Source: Pararhizobium polonicum
Lineage (GTDB): Bacteria; Pseudomonadota; Alphaproteobacteria; Rhizobiales; Rhizobiaceae
NCBI RefSeq assembly: GCF_001687365.1
Contig: NZ_LGLV01000015.1
Location: 157,246 to 221,245 of the forward strand
Direction of reading: 5' to 3'
Length of the DNA: 64,000 nucleotides
Position numbers and translations under genes: made by a program. The notes under the pieces were generated by a model. It was not told the origin of the DNA and did not search any database. It worked only from the letters and a program-made list of their open reading frames with translations. Positions 1-7,742 of this stretch are shown here, piece after piece. Each line of letters starts with the position of its first letter. Positions within the stretch are counted from its first letter, which is position 1.

Positions 1-982
1 CGCGACCGGGGGCATTGGCGGCGCGGTTGCCCGGAGCCTTCAGGCGCGCGGCTGGGCGATTCGCGCCCTGCATCGTGATGCAGCCAAGGCCGCCGCGCAG
101 AGCCCCGGCTACGAATGGGTGCAGGGCGACGCCATGACAGCGGACGACGTGCTGGCCGCGGCCCAGGGTGCAAGCCTGATCGTTCATGCCGTCAATCCGG
201 CGGGTTACCGCAACTGGGGTACGCTGGTGTTGCCGATGATCGACAACACGATCGCGGCGGCCAAGGCTGTCGGCGCGACGGTGCTTCTGCCGGGCACGAT
301 CTACAATTTCGGCCCCGACGCCTTCCCGCTGCTGCATGAGACATCGCCGCAGAATCCGGTGACGGCAAAGGGAAAGATCCGCGCCGAGATGGAGCGCCGC
401 CTGGAGGCGGCATCAGCGGAAGGTATGCGGGTCATCATCGTCAGGGCAGGGGATTTCTTCGGTCCGGGTGCTGCCAACAGCTGGTTCAGCCAAGGGATTG
501 TCACACCCGGAAAGCCGGTCCGCAGCATCACCTATCCCGGCAGAAAGGGCGTCGGCCATCAATGGGCCTATCTGCCCGATGTCGCCGAAACGATGGCGCG
601 GCTGGTCGATCGCCGCGAGACGCTGGCACCGTTTGCCGTCTATCACATGCAGGGGTTCTGGGATGAAGACGGCACGCGGATGGTTGCCGCGATCCGCCGC
701 GCCAGTGGCAACCCGGAACTGAAGGTCAAAGCTTTCCCCTGGTGGTTAATGCCGTTCGTCTCGCCGTTCGTGCCGTTGCTGAAGGAATTGCGGGAGATGC
801 GCTATATCTGGCAGGAGCCATTGTGCATGCCGAACGACAGGCTGGTCGCTGCCATCGGTGCCGAACCGTGGACGCCGATCGAGGAGGCCGTCAGGGGGTC
901 GCTTGCCGCGCTCGGCTGCCTGCCGCCGGAAACGGCACTGCCGCAGCGGGCTCTGTCGGCGCCCGTGGAGATTGCAGGATAG
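1..982 (+). CDS. NAD-dependent epimerase/dehydratase family protein, 5'-truncated by the window edge
   Basis: The open frame enters from the left edge (first full codon at base 2), so the true start lies outside the window; 326 residues are visible. The first visible residues, A-T-G-G-I-G-G, are a Rossmann dinucleotide-binding glycine motif, followed by the acidic and small-residue spacing of extended short-chain dehydrogenases (V-H-A-V-N-P near visible residue 62; T-I-Y-N-F-G at the place where the catalytic Tyr usually sits). The family acts on nucleotide sugars or other hydroxyl/keto substrates in the cytoplasm; the substrate here cannot be named. An internal GTG at 119 lies after the cofactor motif and is not the real start. 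It converges on the lytic transglycosylase with 4 bases between their stop codons. Confidence 0.85.
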   Translation, partial: ATGGIGGAVARSLQARGWAIRALHRDAAKAAAQSPGYEWVQGDAMTADDVLAAAQGASLIVHAVNPAGYRNWGTLVLPMIDNTIAAAKAVGATVLLPGTIYNFGPDAFPLLHETSPQNPVTAKGKIRAEMERRLEAASAEGMRVIIVRAGDFFGPGAANSWFSQGIVTPGKPVRSITYPGRKGVGHQWAYLPDVAETMARLVDRRETLAPFAVYHMQGFWDEDGTRMVAAIRRASGNPELKVKAFPWWLMPFVSPFVPLLKELREMRYIWQEPLCMPNDRLVAAIGAEPWTPIEEAVRGSLAALGCLPPETALPQRALSAPVEIAG

Positions 983-986
983 CGGC

Positions 987-1970
987 TCAGTTCTTGAAGA
1001 CGATGCAGGCGCCGCCGCCCTGGCGGATTTGGGTGCAGACGGCATCCGCCTCGGCGCGGGTCTGGCGGCCGATGCGGGCGGTGTAGCGCAGCCGGGTTCC
1101 AAATGCCCTGTTGCGCTCCCGCTGGATCAACGGCTTTTCGCCATTGAGCGGCGCGGGCATCCGGCTGACGACATTCTGGAACAGCCGCTGCGCCACGGAT
1201 TTCTGGAAATGCGCTGACAATTGCGCGCCCCAGGGTGCCCAGGTGCCTTCGTCTCCGAACTCTACTTCCTTCATGCGCCGCTTGTCGGCAAGCGCGGTGC
1301 AGGCATCATAGAACGACTTGTCCTTGTCGAGCCGCAGATCGAGCGTCTGGGGCGGATTGTCTTTCCATTCCTCCACCGGATGGGCGGTGATGGCGAGCAC
1401 ATAGGCGCGCGTCTCGTCTGGAAGGCTGCCGGTGTTGAGAAATGTGCCCACCCCGCCTTCTCCGGCATTGTAAGCGGCGGCTGCCAGGCCGAGATTGCCG
1501 AAACGGTCACGCAACGCGTTGAGATATTCCGCCGATTTCCCCAGGGCCTCCAGCGCATCGAAGCTGTTGGACAGGCCGCGCAACTTCGCCGTCGAGGGGA
1601 TGAATTGCGCAATGCCTTCGGCTCCCTTCGGGCTGACGGCATCCGGCCGGAACAGGCTTTCCTTCCAGATCAGCCGGGCAAAGAAATCGGGCGGCAGGGC
1701 GTTGGTTTCGGCGAAATGGCCAAGGGCGGTACAGATATCACGGCTGTAGCTGCGGGCGCGAACGCAGAGCGTCGTGTCTGCCGTTGTGGTGGAATAAACG
1801 CAAGGTGGCGCGCGCCATTCCGGCTGGGCAAAGGCATTGGAGGTGTTTGTGAACGTGACGATAGCCGACGCAACGGTAAACAATGCCGCTAACCATGCCC
1901 GCTCATGCCGCCGTCTGTCGTGTTTCATCCGCTGAGCGACCATCCGCCAAATATTCCGACGGTTCTTCAT
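987..1970 (-). CDS. Secreted lytic transglycosylase (SLT domain)
   Basis: This 327-residue protein has a basic N-terminus and a hydrophobic stretch (about residues 26-48) ending near A-F-A-Q, a likely signal peptide. The lytic transglycosylase domain covers roughly residues 78-200: catalytic Glu104 in I-W-K-E-S, the G-A-E-G-I-A-Q-F block (117-124) and A-A-Y-N-A-G-E-G-G (166-173). The C-terminal about 45 residues, with paired Cys, resemble a SPOR-like peptidoglycan-binding tail. It would cleave the MurNAc-GlcNAc bond of periplasmic peptidoglycan, forming 1,6-anhydro ends. A second Met at residue 15 (start 1928) would give a more ordinary signal peptide; neither start has a strong ribosome-binding site. 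The gene stands alone on the minus strand. Confidence 0.85.
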   Translation of the reverse strand: MKNRRNIWRMVAQRMKHDRRRHERAWLAALFTVASAIVTFTNTSNAFAQPEWRAPPCVYSTTTADTTLCVRARSYSRDICTALGHFAETNALPPDFFARLIWKESLFRPDAVSPKGAEGIAQFIPSTAKLRGLSNSFDALEALGKSAEYLNALRDRFGNLGLAAAAYNAGEGGVGTFLNTGSLPDETRAYVLAITAHPVEEWKDNPPQTLDLRLDKDKSFYDACTALADKRRMKEVEFGDEGTWAPWGAQLSAHFQKSVAQRLFQNVVSRMPAPLNGEKPLIQRERNRAFGTRLRYTARIGRQTRAEADAVCTQIRQGGGACIVFKN

Positions 1971-2000
1971 AGCATCGATACGGCGCGGCGGGGAGACGGT

Positions 2001-2504
2001 CTATGCCTGATCCGGCAAGGTCAGTTGCATGAAGGTCAGGTCCAGCCAGCGGCCGAACTTGGTGCCGACCTCCTTCATCCGGCCGGTGATCTCGAAACCG
2101 AGCTTTTCGTGCAGGCGGATCGAGGCTTCATTGTTGGCCTCGATGCCGGCGACCATCACATGCTTGCCGCAGGCCGCAGCCCGCTCGATCAGGGCCAGCA
2201 TCAACATCTTGCCGATACCGCCGCCGCGCTGGTTCTTTTCGACATAGACCGAATGCTCGACCGTATGGCGATAGCCGTCGAAGGCCCGCCAGTCGCCAAA
2301 GGAGGCGTAGCCGGCGATCGTAGCGTCATCCGTGACAGCCACCAGCACCGGATAGCCGAGACGCTTGCGATCAGCCAGCCAATTGGCACGGTTTGCAAGA
2401 TCGACCTGCGTATCGTTCCAGATCGCCGTCGTGTTGAGTACGGCATCATTGTAGATATCGCGGATGGCGGGTAGGTCGGTCTCTTCGGCGTCGCGCAGGT
2501 GCAT
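2001..2504 (-). CDS. GNAT N-acetyltransferase, phosphinothricin/methionine-sulfone acetyltransferase (Pat/YncA) type
   Basis: The 167-residue product starts at M-H-L-R-D-A; the open frame extends 15 codons upstream but those residues do not look like the family. The acetyl-CoA loop is Q92-R-G-G-G-I-G-K99, and the N-E-A-S-I-R-L-H-E-K-L-G-F block near residues 125-137 is typical of the bar/pat/MddA branch. The family transfers acetyl from acetyl-CoA to the amino group of methionine sulfone, sulfoximine or phosphinothricin-like substrates, so detoxification of amino-acid analogues is the likely cytoplasmic role. Substrate choice is inferred from family only. The next gene upstream on the same strand, an aminoglycoside-kinase homologue, is 84 bases away. 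Confidence 0.85.
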   Translation of the reverse strand: MHLRDAEETDLPAIRDIYNDAVLNTTAIWNDTQVDLANRANWLADRKRLGYPVLVAVTDDATIAGYASFGDWRAFDGYRHTVEHSVYVEKNQRGGGIGKMLMLALIERAAACGKHVMVAGIEANNEASIRLHEKLGFEITGRMKEVGTKFGRWLDLTFMQLTLPDQA

Positions 2505-2588
2505 CGGGGTCTCCAGCAGTTTGGCGCATGCTCTATGCCGCGGCGGCACTGTTGTACAGTCGGTAAATCATCCGTTGCCGGAAGCGGG

Positions 2589-3389
2589 TCAAGTGCCGCT
2601 GGCAAGCTCCGCCGCGGCGATTTCCGCGATATGAAGAGCCGGCGCCGGATCGCCGCCATCCTCAAGGGACCACGCGGCGGAAAGCCCGGCATAGGCCACG
2701 AGCCACCGGAGCAGCCGTTCCGGCGAAAGGCCTGATTCCGTTGCCACGATGGGAAGCCGGCGGCGCAGTCTTGCCGGGTCCGTCGCCACCGCCGGGGCCG
2801 GATTGCAGAAGAGGTTGGCATAGTCATAAGCACGCTCGCCAAGCAGCCCCTTCGGGTCGATTGCCAGCCAGCCCCGGTCTTCGAAATCGAGGATATTGCC
2901 GTGGTGGATATCGCCATGCAGGACGCCGACCTCCCGGGGTGCCGCAAGCAGCGCTTTTGCGACAGCGTCCGAGGTGCTGAACACGCCGCCGTAGGCCGAG
3001 GCCGCCGCTTCCAGCGCGCGGAACCGGATGTCGAGGGGAACAAGCTCGGGATAGGGTTTGGCCGGCGGCCGGTGAAGGGTTTGAACGGTCCTGCAGATGA
3101 TCCGGCTTGCCTCGTCATCGTCGCCGTTCATCGCCATGACCAGCAGCGAGCGCTTGCCTTCAGCCCGCTCCAGCAGGATCGCCTCACCGTCATGGGCATA
3201 GACCTTTGCTGCGCCATCGCCGTCCCACCATTGTATCAGCAGGCCGCCGCGCGTTTCCTCGGCGATGGTCGCAACCTTCAGCATGGCGGGCAGGCCCTGC
3301 CAGCGGACGGGGAGGAGGTGGCTGGAGTGGGTGACGACGGGGGCGCCGTCGGGCGCGAGTCCCCATGCCTTGATGTGACGGTCAAACAT
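2589..3389 (-). CDS. Aminoglycoside/streptomycin phosphotransferase-like kinase (APH(6)/StrB type)
   Basis: A 266-residue protein, close to the usual length of the APH(6)/hydroxyurea-resistance kinase family. The kinase signature H158-G-D160-I-H-H-G-N is followed by the metal-binding I-D-P-K-G (Asp178). The start at 3389 (M-F-D-R-H) is preferred because the longer frame upstream runs into a palindromic intergenic repeat. The family phosphorylates streptomycin or related small molecules with ATP in the cytoplasm; chromosomal rhizobial homologues are common and need not confer resistance. A second, broken member of the same family lies at 62467-63039, showing that this genome has carried at least two. 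Confidence 0.85.
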   Translation of the reverse strand: MFDRHIKAWGLAPDGAPVVTHSSHLLPVRWQGLPAMLKVATIAEETRGGLLIQWWDGDGAAKVYAHDGEAILLERAEGKRSLLVMAMNGDDDEASRIICRTVQTLHRPPAKPYPELVPLDIRFRALEAAASAYGGVFSTSDAVAKALLAAPREVGVLHGDIHHGNILDFEDRGWLAIDPKGLLGERAYDYANLFCNPAPAVATDPARLRRRLPIVATESGLSPERLLRWLVAYAGLSAAWSLEDGGDPAPALHIAEIAAAELASGT

Positions 3390-3407
3390 TGCAGGCCCCT
3401 TCACTTC

Positions 3408-3536
3408 CTCTTCTCCCCTGTGGGGAGAAGGTGGCCCGCAGGGCCGGATGAGGGGGCGGCTGGCTCCGAAATCGCGGAGGCACCCCCTCATCGTCTCGTT
3501 TCACTTGCACTTATCCCCGCTGGGGAAATGTGGCAA
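3408..3536. repeat. RIME1-like palindromic intergenic repeat
   Basis: Paired CTTCTCCCC / GGGGAGAAG palindrome followed by a GGCCCGCAGGGCC hairpin and GGATGAGGGGG, then the inverted counterpart CCCCCTCATC and a partial second TCCCCGCTGGGGA palindrome. The same modules recur at 12320, 29561 and 46494. The layout matches the Rhizobium-specific intergenic mosaic element class. A further hairpin, CCCTCCCC-cttga-GGGGAGGG, lies at about 3608-3630, just before the 3' end of the Old Yellow Enzyme gene. Confidence 0.75.
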
Positions 3537-3638
3537 GAAGCGTCATCCCGCGAGGCATGCGGCGCACGAGTTTGGTGCAAGAGATCACCCCACCCAGGAC
3601 TGCATGCCGACCCTCCCCCTTGAGGGGAGGGTGGATTG

Positions 3639-4763
3639 TCAAGCGACCTGCTGCTCGAGCGCCGGATAGTCGGTATAGCCCTTGGCGCCGCCGCCGTAGA
3701 AGGTGGCCTGATCCGGCGTGTTGAGCGGCGCGTTGTCCTTCAGGCGCTCAACCAGATCGGGATTGGAGATGAACGGCTTGCCGAAGGCGACGAGGTCGGT
3801 CTTGCCGTCCCTGACGGTCTCGATGGCGAGATCGCGATCGTAGCCGTTATTGGTCATCCATGCGGCCTTGCCGCCTGCCTTTTCATAGGCTTGGCGCAGC
3901 GCCTTGTAGTCGAACGGCGTGTCGCCCTGCTGGAAGTCGCGCGGGCCGCCGGTCGCACCTTCGATGATGTGGATATAGGACAGCTTGTACTTGGCCAGGC
4001 CTTCAACGACATAGGTGAAGAGCGCCTGGGCATCTGGATCGGAACTGTCATTGGCCGGCGTTACCGGCGAAATGCGGATGCCGGTGCGGCCTTCGCCGAT
4101 TTCCCGGGTGATGGCATCGACGACCTGGAAGAGGAAGCGGGCGCGGTTTTCGATCGGGCCGCCATATTCGTCGGTGCGCACGTTCGAGCCCGAGCGCAGG
4201 AACTGGTCGATCAGGTAGCCGTTGGCCGCATGGATCTCGACGCCGTCGAAGCCGGCATCGATGGCCGCGCGTGCGGCCTTGCGGTAATCTTCGATGATGC
4301 CCGGAATTTCGGAGAGCTCGAGCGCGCGCGGCTCGGAGGTTTCGGCGAAGGTGCCGGTGCCGTCAGCGTTGATCAGATAGGTCTTCGACTTTGCCTGGAT
4401 GGCGGAGGCCGACACCGGCTTGCCGCCGTTCGGCTGCAGCGAGGTGTGGGAGATCCGGCCGACATGCCACATCTGCACAACGATCTTGCCGCCGGCCTTG
4501 TGCACGGCGTTGGTGACCTGTTTCCAGCCGTCGAGCGCTTCCTGGGTATAAAGGCCGGGAACGTCGGCATAGCCCTGGCCCTGATGGGTGATGGCGGTTG
4601 CTTCGGTAATCAGCAGGCCGGCCGAGGCACGCTGTTCATAGTAGGTGACATTCAGCGTGTTCGGCACAGCGCCCGGCGAGCGGTTGCGCGTCAAAGGCGC
4701 CATCACGATGCGGTTGGCAAGCTCGATGTCGCCGATCTTGATCGGGTCGAAGAGGGAGGTCAT
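3639..4763 (-). CDS. Old Yellow Enzyme family alkene reductase (N-ethylmaleimide reductase type)
   Basis: A 374-residue FMN-dependent ene-reductase. Visible landmarks are M-A-P-L-T-R (21-26, flavin contact), Q97-M-W-H-V-G-R, the substrate-binding pair His178/Asn181 in E-I-H-A-A-N-G-Y, and the late G-K-P-F block for phosphate binding. It would reduce the C=C bond of electrophiles such as N-ethylmaleimide, quinones or nitro-compounds with NADPH in the cytoplasm. The start at 4763 has a GAAAGGAC Shine-Dalgarno region; the frame continues 44 codons upstream through non-conserved sequence. It lies 62 bases downstream of an ArsR-type regulator on the same strand, so the two are probably co-transcribed and electrophile-responsive. 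Confidence 0.9.
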   Translation of the reverse strand: MTSLFDPIKIGDIELANRIVMAPLTRNRSPGAVPNTLNVTYYEQRASAGLLITEATAITHQGQGYADVPGLYTQEALDGWKQVTNAVHKAGGKIVVQMWHVGRISHTSLQPNGGKPVSASAIQAKSKTYLINADGTGTFAETSEPRALELSEIPGIIEDYRKAARAAIDAGFDGVEIHAANGYLIDQFLRSGSNVRTDEYGGPIENRARFLFQVVDAITREIGEGRTGIRISPVTPANDSSDPDAQALFTYVVEGLAKYKLSYIHIIEGATGGPRDFQQGDTPFDYKALRQAYEKAGGKAAWMTNNGYDRDLAIETVRDGKTDLVAFGKPFISNPDLVERLKDNAPLNTPDQATFYGGGAKGYTDYPALEQQVA

Positions 4764-4825
4764 GGAAAGTCCTTTTCGTTCGTTGCGGGGTATGGAGAGG
4801 GGAGGGCTGCGGGCGGGGTTGCCCG

Positions 4826-5119
4826 TCAGAGCGTGTTGGCGATGTCCTTCAGGAACGCCTCGATGGTGTCTTCGTTCCGTCTGTAGAAGATCCACTGGCC
4901 GACCCGTTTGGTGGTGACCAGCTCGGCACGCTGCAGGATCGACAGATGGCCGGAGACGGTGGATTGCGACAGGCCGCAGCGTTCGAACTGGCTGGCGCAG
5001 ATGCCCATCTCCAGCGGATGATGCTGATCTGAAAAATGCGCCTCCGGCTCCTTCATCCAGCCCAGCATCTCGATACGCTTGGGATGCGCCAGGGCCTTCA
5101 AAATTTCGTCCTTGTCCAT
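4826..5119 (-). CDS. ArsR-family winged-helix transcriptional regulator
   Basis: A 97-residue single-domain regulator: L-K-A-L-A-H-P-K-R-I-E-M-L at 8-20, then a helix-turn-helix L-S-Q-S-T-V-S-G-H-L-S-I-L (50-62) and a wing (G-Q-W-I-F-Y-R). Two cysteines (Cys41, Cys48) directly precede the recognition helix, a position where thiol modification could affect DNA binding; this is inference. It heads the unit with the Old Yellow Enzyme gene, and its promoter carries three CCGATAT copies that may be its operator. The AbcR-like sRNA locus starts about 100 bases upstream, as in related rhizobia where an ArsR gene sits across the sRNAs from lsrB. Confidence 0.85.
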   Translation of the reverse strand: MDKDEILKALAHPKRIEMLGWMKEPEAHFSDQHHPLEMGICASQFERCGLSQSTVSGHLSILQRAELVTTKRVGQWIFYRRNEDTIEAFLKDIANTL

Positions 5120-5143
5120 CGATCGACTCTGTATCGTTAAATT

Positions 5144-5180
5144 CCGATATGCCGATATGTGGATCGCGATTGGCCGATAT
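5144..5180. promoter_or_regulatory. Three CCGATAT repeats upstream of the ArsR gene (candidate operator)
   Basis: CCGATAT occurs at 5144-5150, 5152-5158 and 5174-5180, all in the same orientation, 25-61 bases before the ArsR start codon. The first two are one base apart (8-bp period) and the third starts 22 bp further on, about two helical turns. This is seen directly; binding by ArsR is inference. Confidence 0.45.
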
Positions 5181-5225
5181 TCAAGTCACGACTGTGTGAA
5201 AGATGGCTGAAGGGGAGATTTGATC

Positions 5226-5342
5226 AAAAAAAAAGGGCCACTGGAGAACCAGGCCCTTTTAGGTGTGAAGGTTCAAAACCTCCAGAGGGGAACAGCTGCT
5301 GCGGCGGTACTGGGAGGAAGAAGACCGCCATGTGCATCAGCT
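5226..5342 (-). ncRNA. AbcR-family trans-acting small RNA, copy proximal to the ArsR gene
   Basis: On the minus strand a promoter (TTGAAA at 5372-5377, 17-bp spacer, CATATC at 5349-5354) leads to a predicted transcript of about 117 nt, ending at a strong intrinsic terminator: AAAAGGGCC / GGCCCTTTT stem (5231-5239 with 5252-5260) plus a run of Us. The interior carries two CUCCC-type anti-Shine-Dalgarno stretches (UUCCUCCCAGU, complement of 5309-5319, and UUCCCCUCUGGAGG). A second similar unit lies directly upstream. Tandem sRNAs of this size between an ArsR gene and lsrB are the AbcR1/AbcR2 arrangement known from Agrobacterium, Sinorhizobium (Smr15C1/C2) and Brucella, where they are Hfq-bound repressors of ABC-transporter mRNAs. 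I cannot tell which copy is R1 or R2. Confidence 0.85.
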
Positions 5343-5348
5343 GAGATG

Positions 5349-5377
5349 GATATGGGGCGGTGCGGCAAAAATTTCAA
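5349..5377 (-). promoter_or_regulatory. Promoter of the ArsR-proximal AbcR-like sRNA
   Basis: Reading the minus strand, -35 TTGAAA (5372-5377), 17-bp spacer, -10 CATATC (5349-5354). The predicted start is at about 5342. The -10 is identical to that of the second sRNA promoter. Confidence 0.7.
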
Positions 5378-5430
5378 TGCTTGGCGTCAAGAAAAATTGC
5401 AACCCTGAGTGTGTATTTGAATTCAGGGCA

Positions 5431-5550
5431 AAAAAAGAGGGCCACAAGAAGAACTTGGGCCCTTTATAGTTATGAAGGTAATTAACCTCCAGAGGGGAAC
5501 AGCTGCTGCGGTGGCACTGGGAGGAAAAAAGCCACCAAGATGCATCAGCT
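5431..5550 (-). ncRNA. AbcR-family trans-acting small RNA, copy proximal to lsrB
   Basis: The second unit has the same design: promoter TTGCGG (5580-5585), 17-bp spacer, CATATC (5557-5562), predicted RNA of about 120 nt, and terminator stem AGGGCC / GGCCCT with inner CAAG/CTTG pairing, ending in a run of seven Us (5431-5437). It shares with the first copy the 5' block around CAGCUGAUGCA, the UUCCUCCCAGU anti-Shine-Dalgarno loop, the GCAGCAGCUGUUCCCCUCUGGAGGUU core and the terminator, while the 3' spacer differs. Separate promoters and terminators mean the two RNAs can be expressed differently. In Brucella the adjacent LysR protein VtlR activates abcR2, so control by the neighbouring lsrB product is plausible but not shown here. 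Confidence 0.85.
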
Positions 5551-5556
5551 GCAGTC

Positions 5557-5585
5557 GATATGATGGTTTTTTGGGCGATCCGCAA
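5557..5585 (-). promoter_or_regulatory. Promoter of the lsrB-proximal AbcR-like sRNA
   Basis: Minus strand: -35 TTGCGG (5580-5585), exactly 17 bp, -10 CATATC (5557-5562), start at about 5550. The weaker -35, compared with TTGAAA of the other copy, would suit an activator-dependent promoter. Confidence 0.65.
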
Positions 5586-5757
5586 TCATTTAATATGCAT
5601 GACAGCCATGTGCTGAGCGCACCCCTGCGTATTTTTCAGGCGATTCTCCGTGCAGTCTCCTTGCGCGGAATGGGCGTACTGCAAAAATAGCAGTTAAAAC
5701 AGCAGTTTGTCTAGCAGGATTGTAGAGAGTGTTTTTTGTGCAGCTGCGAAGGCGGGG

Positions 5758-6666
5758 TCAGAAGTTCCAGTTGCGGGCCTTGGCGACGATGAAATCGCGG
5801 AAGACTTTCAGCTTGGCAGCGTTCTTCATCTCGTCCGGATAGCAGAAATAGGTATCGAAGGACGGAATGTCGGCACCGATCGGAAGTTGAATAAGCCCGG
5901 GATCGCGACCGACGATATAGTCAGGCATCATGGCGATGCCGATGCCAAGCAGGCAGGCACGCTTGATCGAGGTTTGGCTGTTGATCTGCAGGTGCGAGGG
6001 ACGGGGGTTGTCGCTATCGCGTCCGGCGATTTCCAGCCAGTTGACGTCGAGCAGATAGTTGGGAGCCGGCTCGCCGAAGGTGATGATGCGGTGGTTGTCG
6101 AGATCCTCGATCGACTGCGGCTCGCCATATTTGTTGATATAGGAGGGGGCCGCGTAGACATGCATGTGCACGGTGAACAGCTTGCGCTGGATGAGGTCGG
6201 ACTGCTGCGGCTGGCGCAGCCGGATGGCGCAGTCGGCGTGGCGCATGTTGACGTCCAGCTCCTCGTTGTCGAGGATCAGCTGCACCTGCATGTCGGGATA
6301 GAGCGACAGGAATTCCTGCACCTTGTCGGTGAGCCAGCCCTGGCCGAGGCCGACCGTGGTGGTGATGCGCAGCTTGCCGGAGGGCTTGTCGGTGTTTTCG
6401 GTCAGCTGGACCTTGACGCCTTCGAGCTTCATCAGCACTTCATGTGCGGTCCGGTAGAGGATTTCGCCCTGTTCGGTGAGAATCAGGCCGCGGGCATGGC
6501 GATGGAACAGCTTGATGCCGACATCCTGCTCGAGCGAACTGACCTGCCGGCTGATGGCCGATTGCGAAAGATGCAGCTTGTCGGCCGCATGGGTAAAGGA
6601 TCCCGCTTCCGCCGCCGCATGGAAAATACGCAGTTTGTCCCAGTCTAGCGGCATGCCACCCCCCAT
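5758..6666 (-). CDS. lsrB: LysR-family transcriptional regulator LsrB/VtlR
   Basis: A 302-residue LysR regulator: N-terminal winged helix-turn-helix (about residues 22-46, with H-L-S-Q-S-A-I-S-R-Q) and a substrate-binding-like effector domain. With the start at 6666 the three cysteines fall at 146, 238 and 275, the numbering I recall for the redox-active cysteines of Sinorhizobium meliloti LsrB. That match is why this start is chosen over 6654 (G-G-G-M-P-L-D-W) or the longer frame to 6729. LsrB/VtlR controls symbiosis, virulence, oxidative-stress and LPS genes. It lies between the AbcR-like sRNAs (its presumed partners) and trxB, all on the minus strand, as in other Rhizobiales. The stop codon is about 175 bases from the nearer sRNA promoter. 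Confidence 0.9.
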   Translation of the reverse strand: MGGGMPLDWDKLRIFHAAAEAGSFTHAADKLHLSQSAISRQVSSLEQDVGIKLFHRHARGLILTEQGEILYRTAHEVLMKLEGVKVQLTENTDKPSGKLRITTTVGLGQGWLTDKVQEFLSLYPDMQVQLILDNEELDVNMRHADCAIRLRQPQQSDLIQRKLFTVHMHVYAAPSYINKYGEPQSIEDLDNHRIITFGEPAPNYLLDVNWLEIAGRDSDNPRPSHLQINSQTSIKRACLLGIGIAMMPDYIVGRDPGLIQLPIGADIPSFDTYFCYPDEMKNAAKLKVFRDFIVAKARNWNF

Positions 6667-6767
6667 AGGTCCTTGTGGCGGAAAACGGCCTCGTTGTTTC
6701 CCGCCAGAAGACTGATTGTCTGTTCCCACTCAGGAGCGGGTTTTGCCGCTCCAATCATTCGCGGCTT

Positions 6768-7742
6768 CTATTCGGCCGCAATTGCGACAGGCATATGGCC
6801 CGCCAGATATTTTTCCGCCTCGAGCGCTGCCATGCAGCCCATGCCGGCAGCCGTGATCGCCTGACGGTAGATATCGTCGGTCACATCGCCAGCCGCGTAG
6901 ACGCCAGCCACATCAGTGGCAGTCGAATCGGGTGCTGTCCAGAGGTAGCCGTTCGGCTTCAGGCGCAACTTGTCCTTGAAAAGCTCGACCGCCGGCGCAT
7001 GGCCGATCGCTACGAACACACCGTCGATCGGCATCTCGCTGGTGGCGCCGGTCTTTGTGTTGCGCAGCTTGACGCCGCTGACCGAGGCCGGCATCGGCGG
7101 CTTGGCCGCAGCACCGGTATATTCCGTGACTTCGTGATCCCAGATGATCTCAACGTTTTCCTTGGCAAACAGCCGCTCCTGCAGGATCTTTTCAGCGCGG
7201 AAATGATCGCGGCGGTGCACGACGGTCACGGTCTTGGCAAGGTTCGACAGGTAGAGCGCTTCCTCGACGGCCGAATTGCCGCCGCCGACCACGATCACAT
7301 CCTTGTTGCGATAGAAGAAACCGTCGCAGGTGGCGCAGGCCGAAACGCCGAAGCCCATGAAGGCGGGTTCGCTCTCGATGCCGAGCCATTTGGCCTTGGC
7401 ACCGGTGGCGATGATCAGCACATCGGCTGTCCAGTCGGTGCCGCTGTCGGTCTTCAGGCGGAACGGACGCGCCGAGATATCGACGTCGGTTACGAGGTCA
7501 TTGACGATCTCGGCGCCGACATGGGTCGCCTGCTTGAGCATCTGCTCCATCATCCAGGGGCCCTGGACCGGATCGGCATAGCCCGGATAATTCTCGACAT
7601 CGGTGGTGATCATCAGCTGGCCGCCCTGTTCCATGCCGGCGATCAGGACCGGATTGAGCATGGCACGCGCCGAATAGATGGCGGCGGTGTAGCCGGCCGG
7701 GCCTGAGCCGATGATGAGAACTTTGGTGTGTCGGGCAGTCAT
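6768..7742 (-). CDS. trxB: Thioredoxin-disulfide reductase
   Basis: A 324-residue low-molecular-weight flavoprotein of bacterial TrxB type. The FAD-binding G-S-G-P-A-G is at 12-17, the redox-active Cys136-A-T-Cys139-D motif in the middle of the chain, and the NADPH-binding G-G-G-N-S-A at 153-158. A C-terminal second FAD motif (A-G-D-V) is also visible. It passes electrons from NADPH to thioredoxin in the cytoplasm. A minus-strand TATTAT -10-like sequence lies at about 7770-7775 in the leader. lsrB follows 102 bases downstream, and the pairing of a redox-sensing regulator with trxB is conserved in rhizobia. Confidence 0.95.
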   Translation of the reverse strand: MTARHTKVLIIGSGPAGYTAAIYSARAMLNPVLIAGMEQGGQLMITTDVENYPGYADPVQGPWMMEQMLKQATHVGAEIVNDLVTDVDISARPFRLKTDSGTDWTADVLIIATGAKAKWLGIESEPAFMGFGVSACATCDGFFYRNKDVIVVGGGNSAVEEALYLSNLAKTVTVVHRRDHFRAEKILQERLFAKENVEIIWDHEVTEYTGAAAKPPMPASVSGVKLRNTKTGATSEMPIDGVFVAIGHAPAVELFKDKLRLKPNGYLWTAPDSTATDVAGVYAAGDVTDDIYRQAITAAGMGCMAALEAEKYLAGHMPVAIAAE

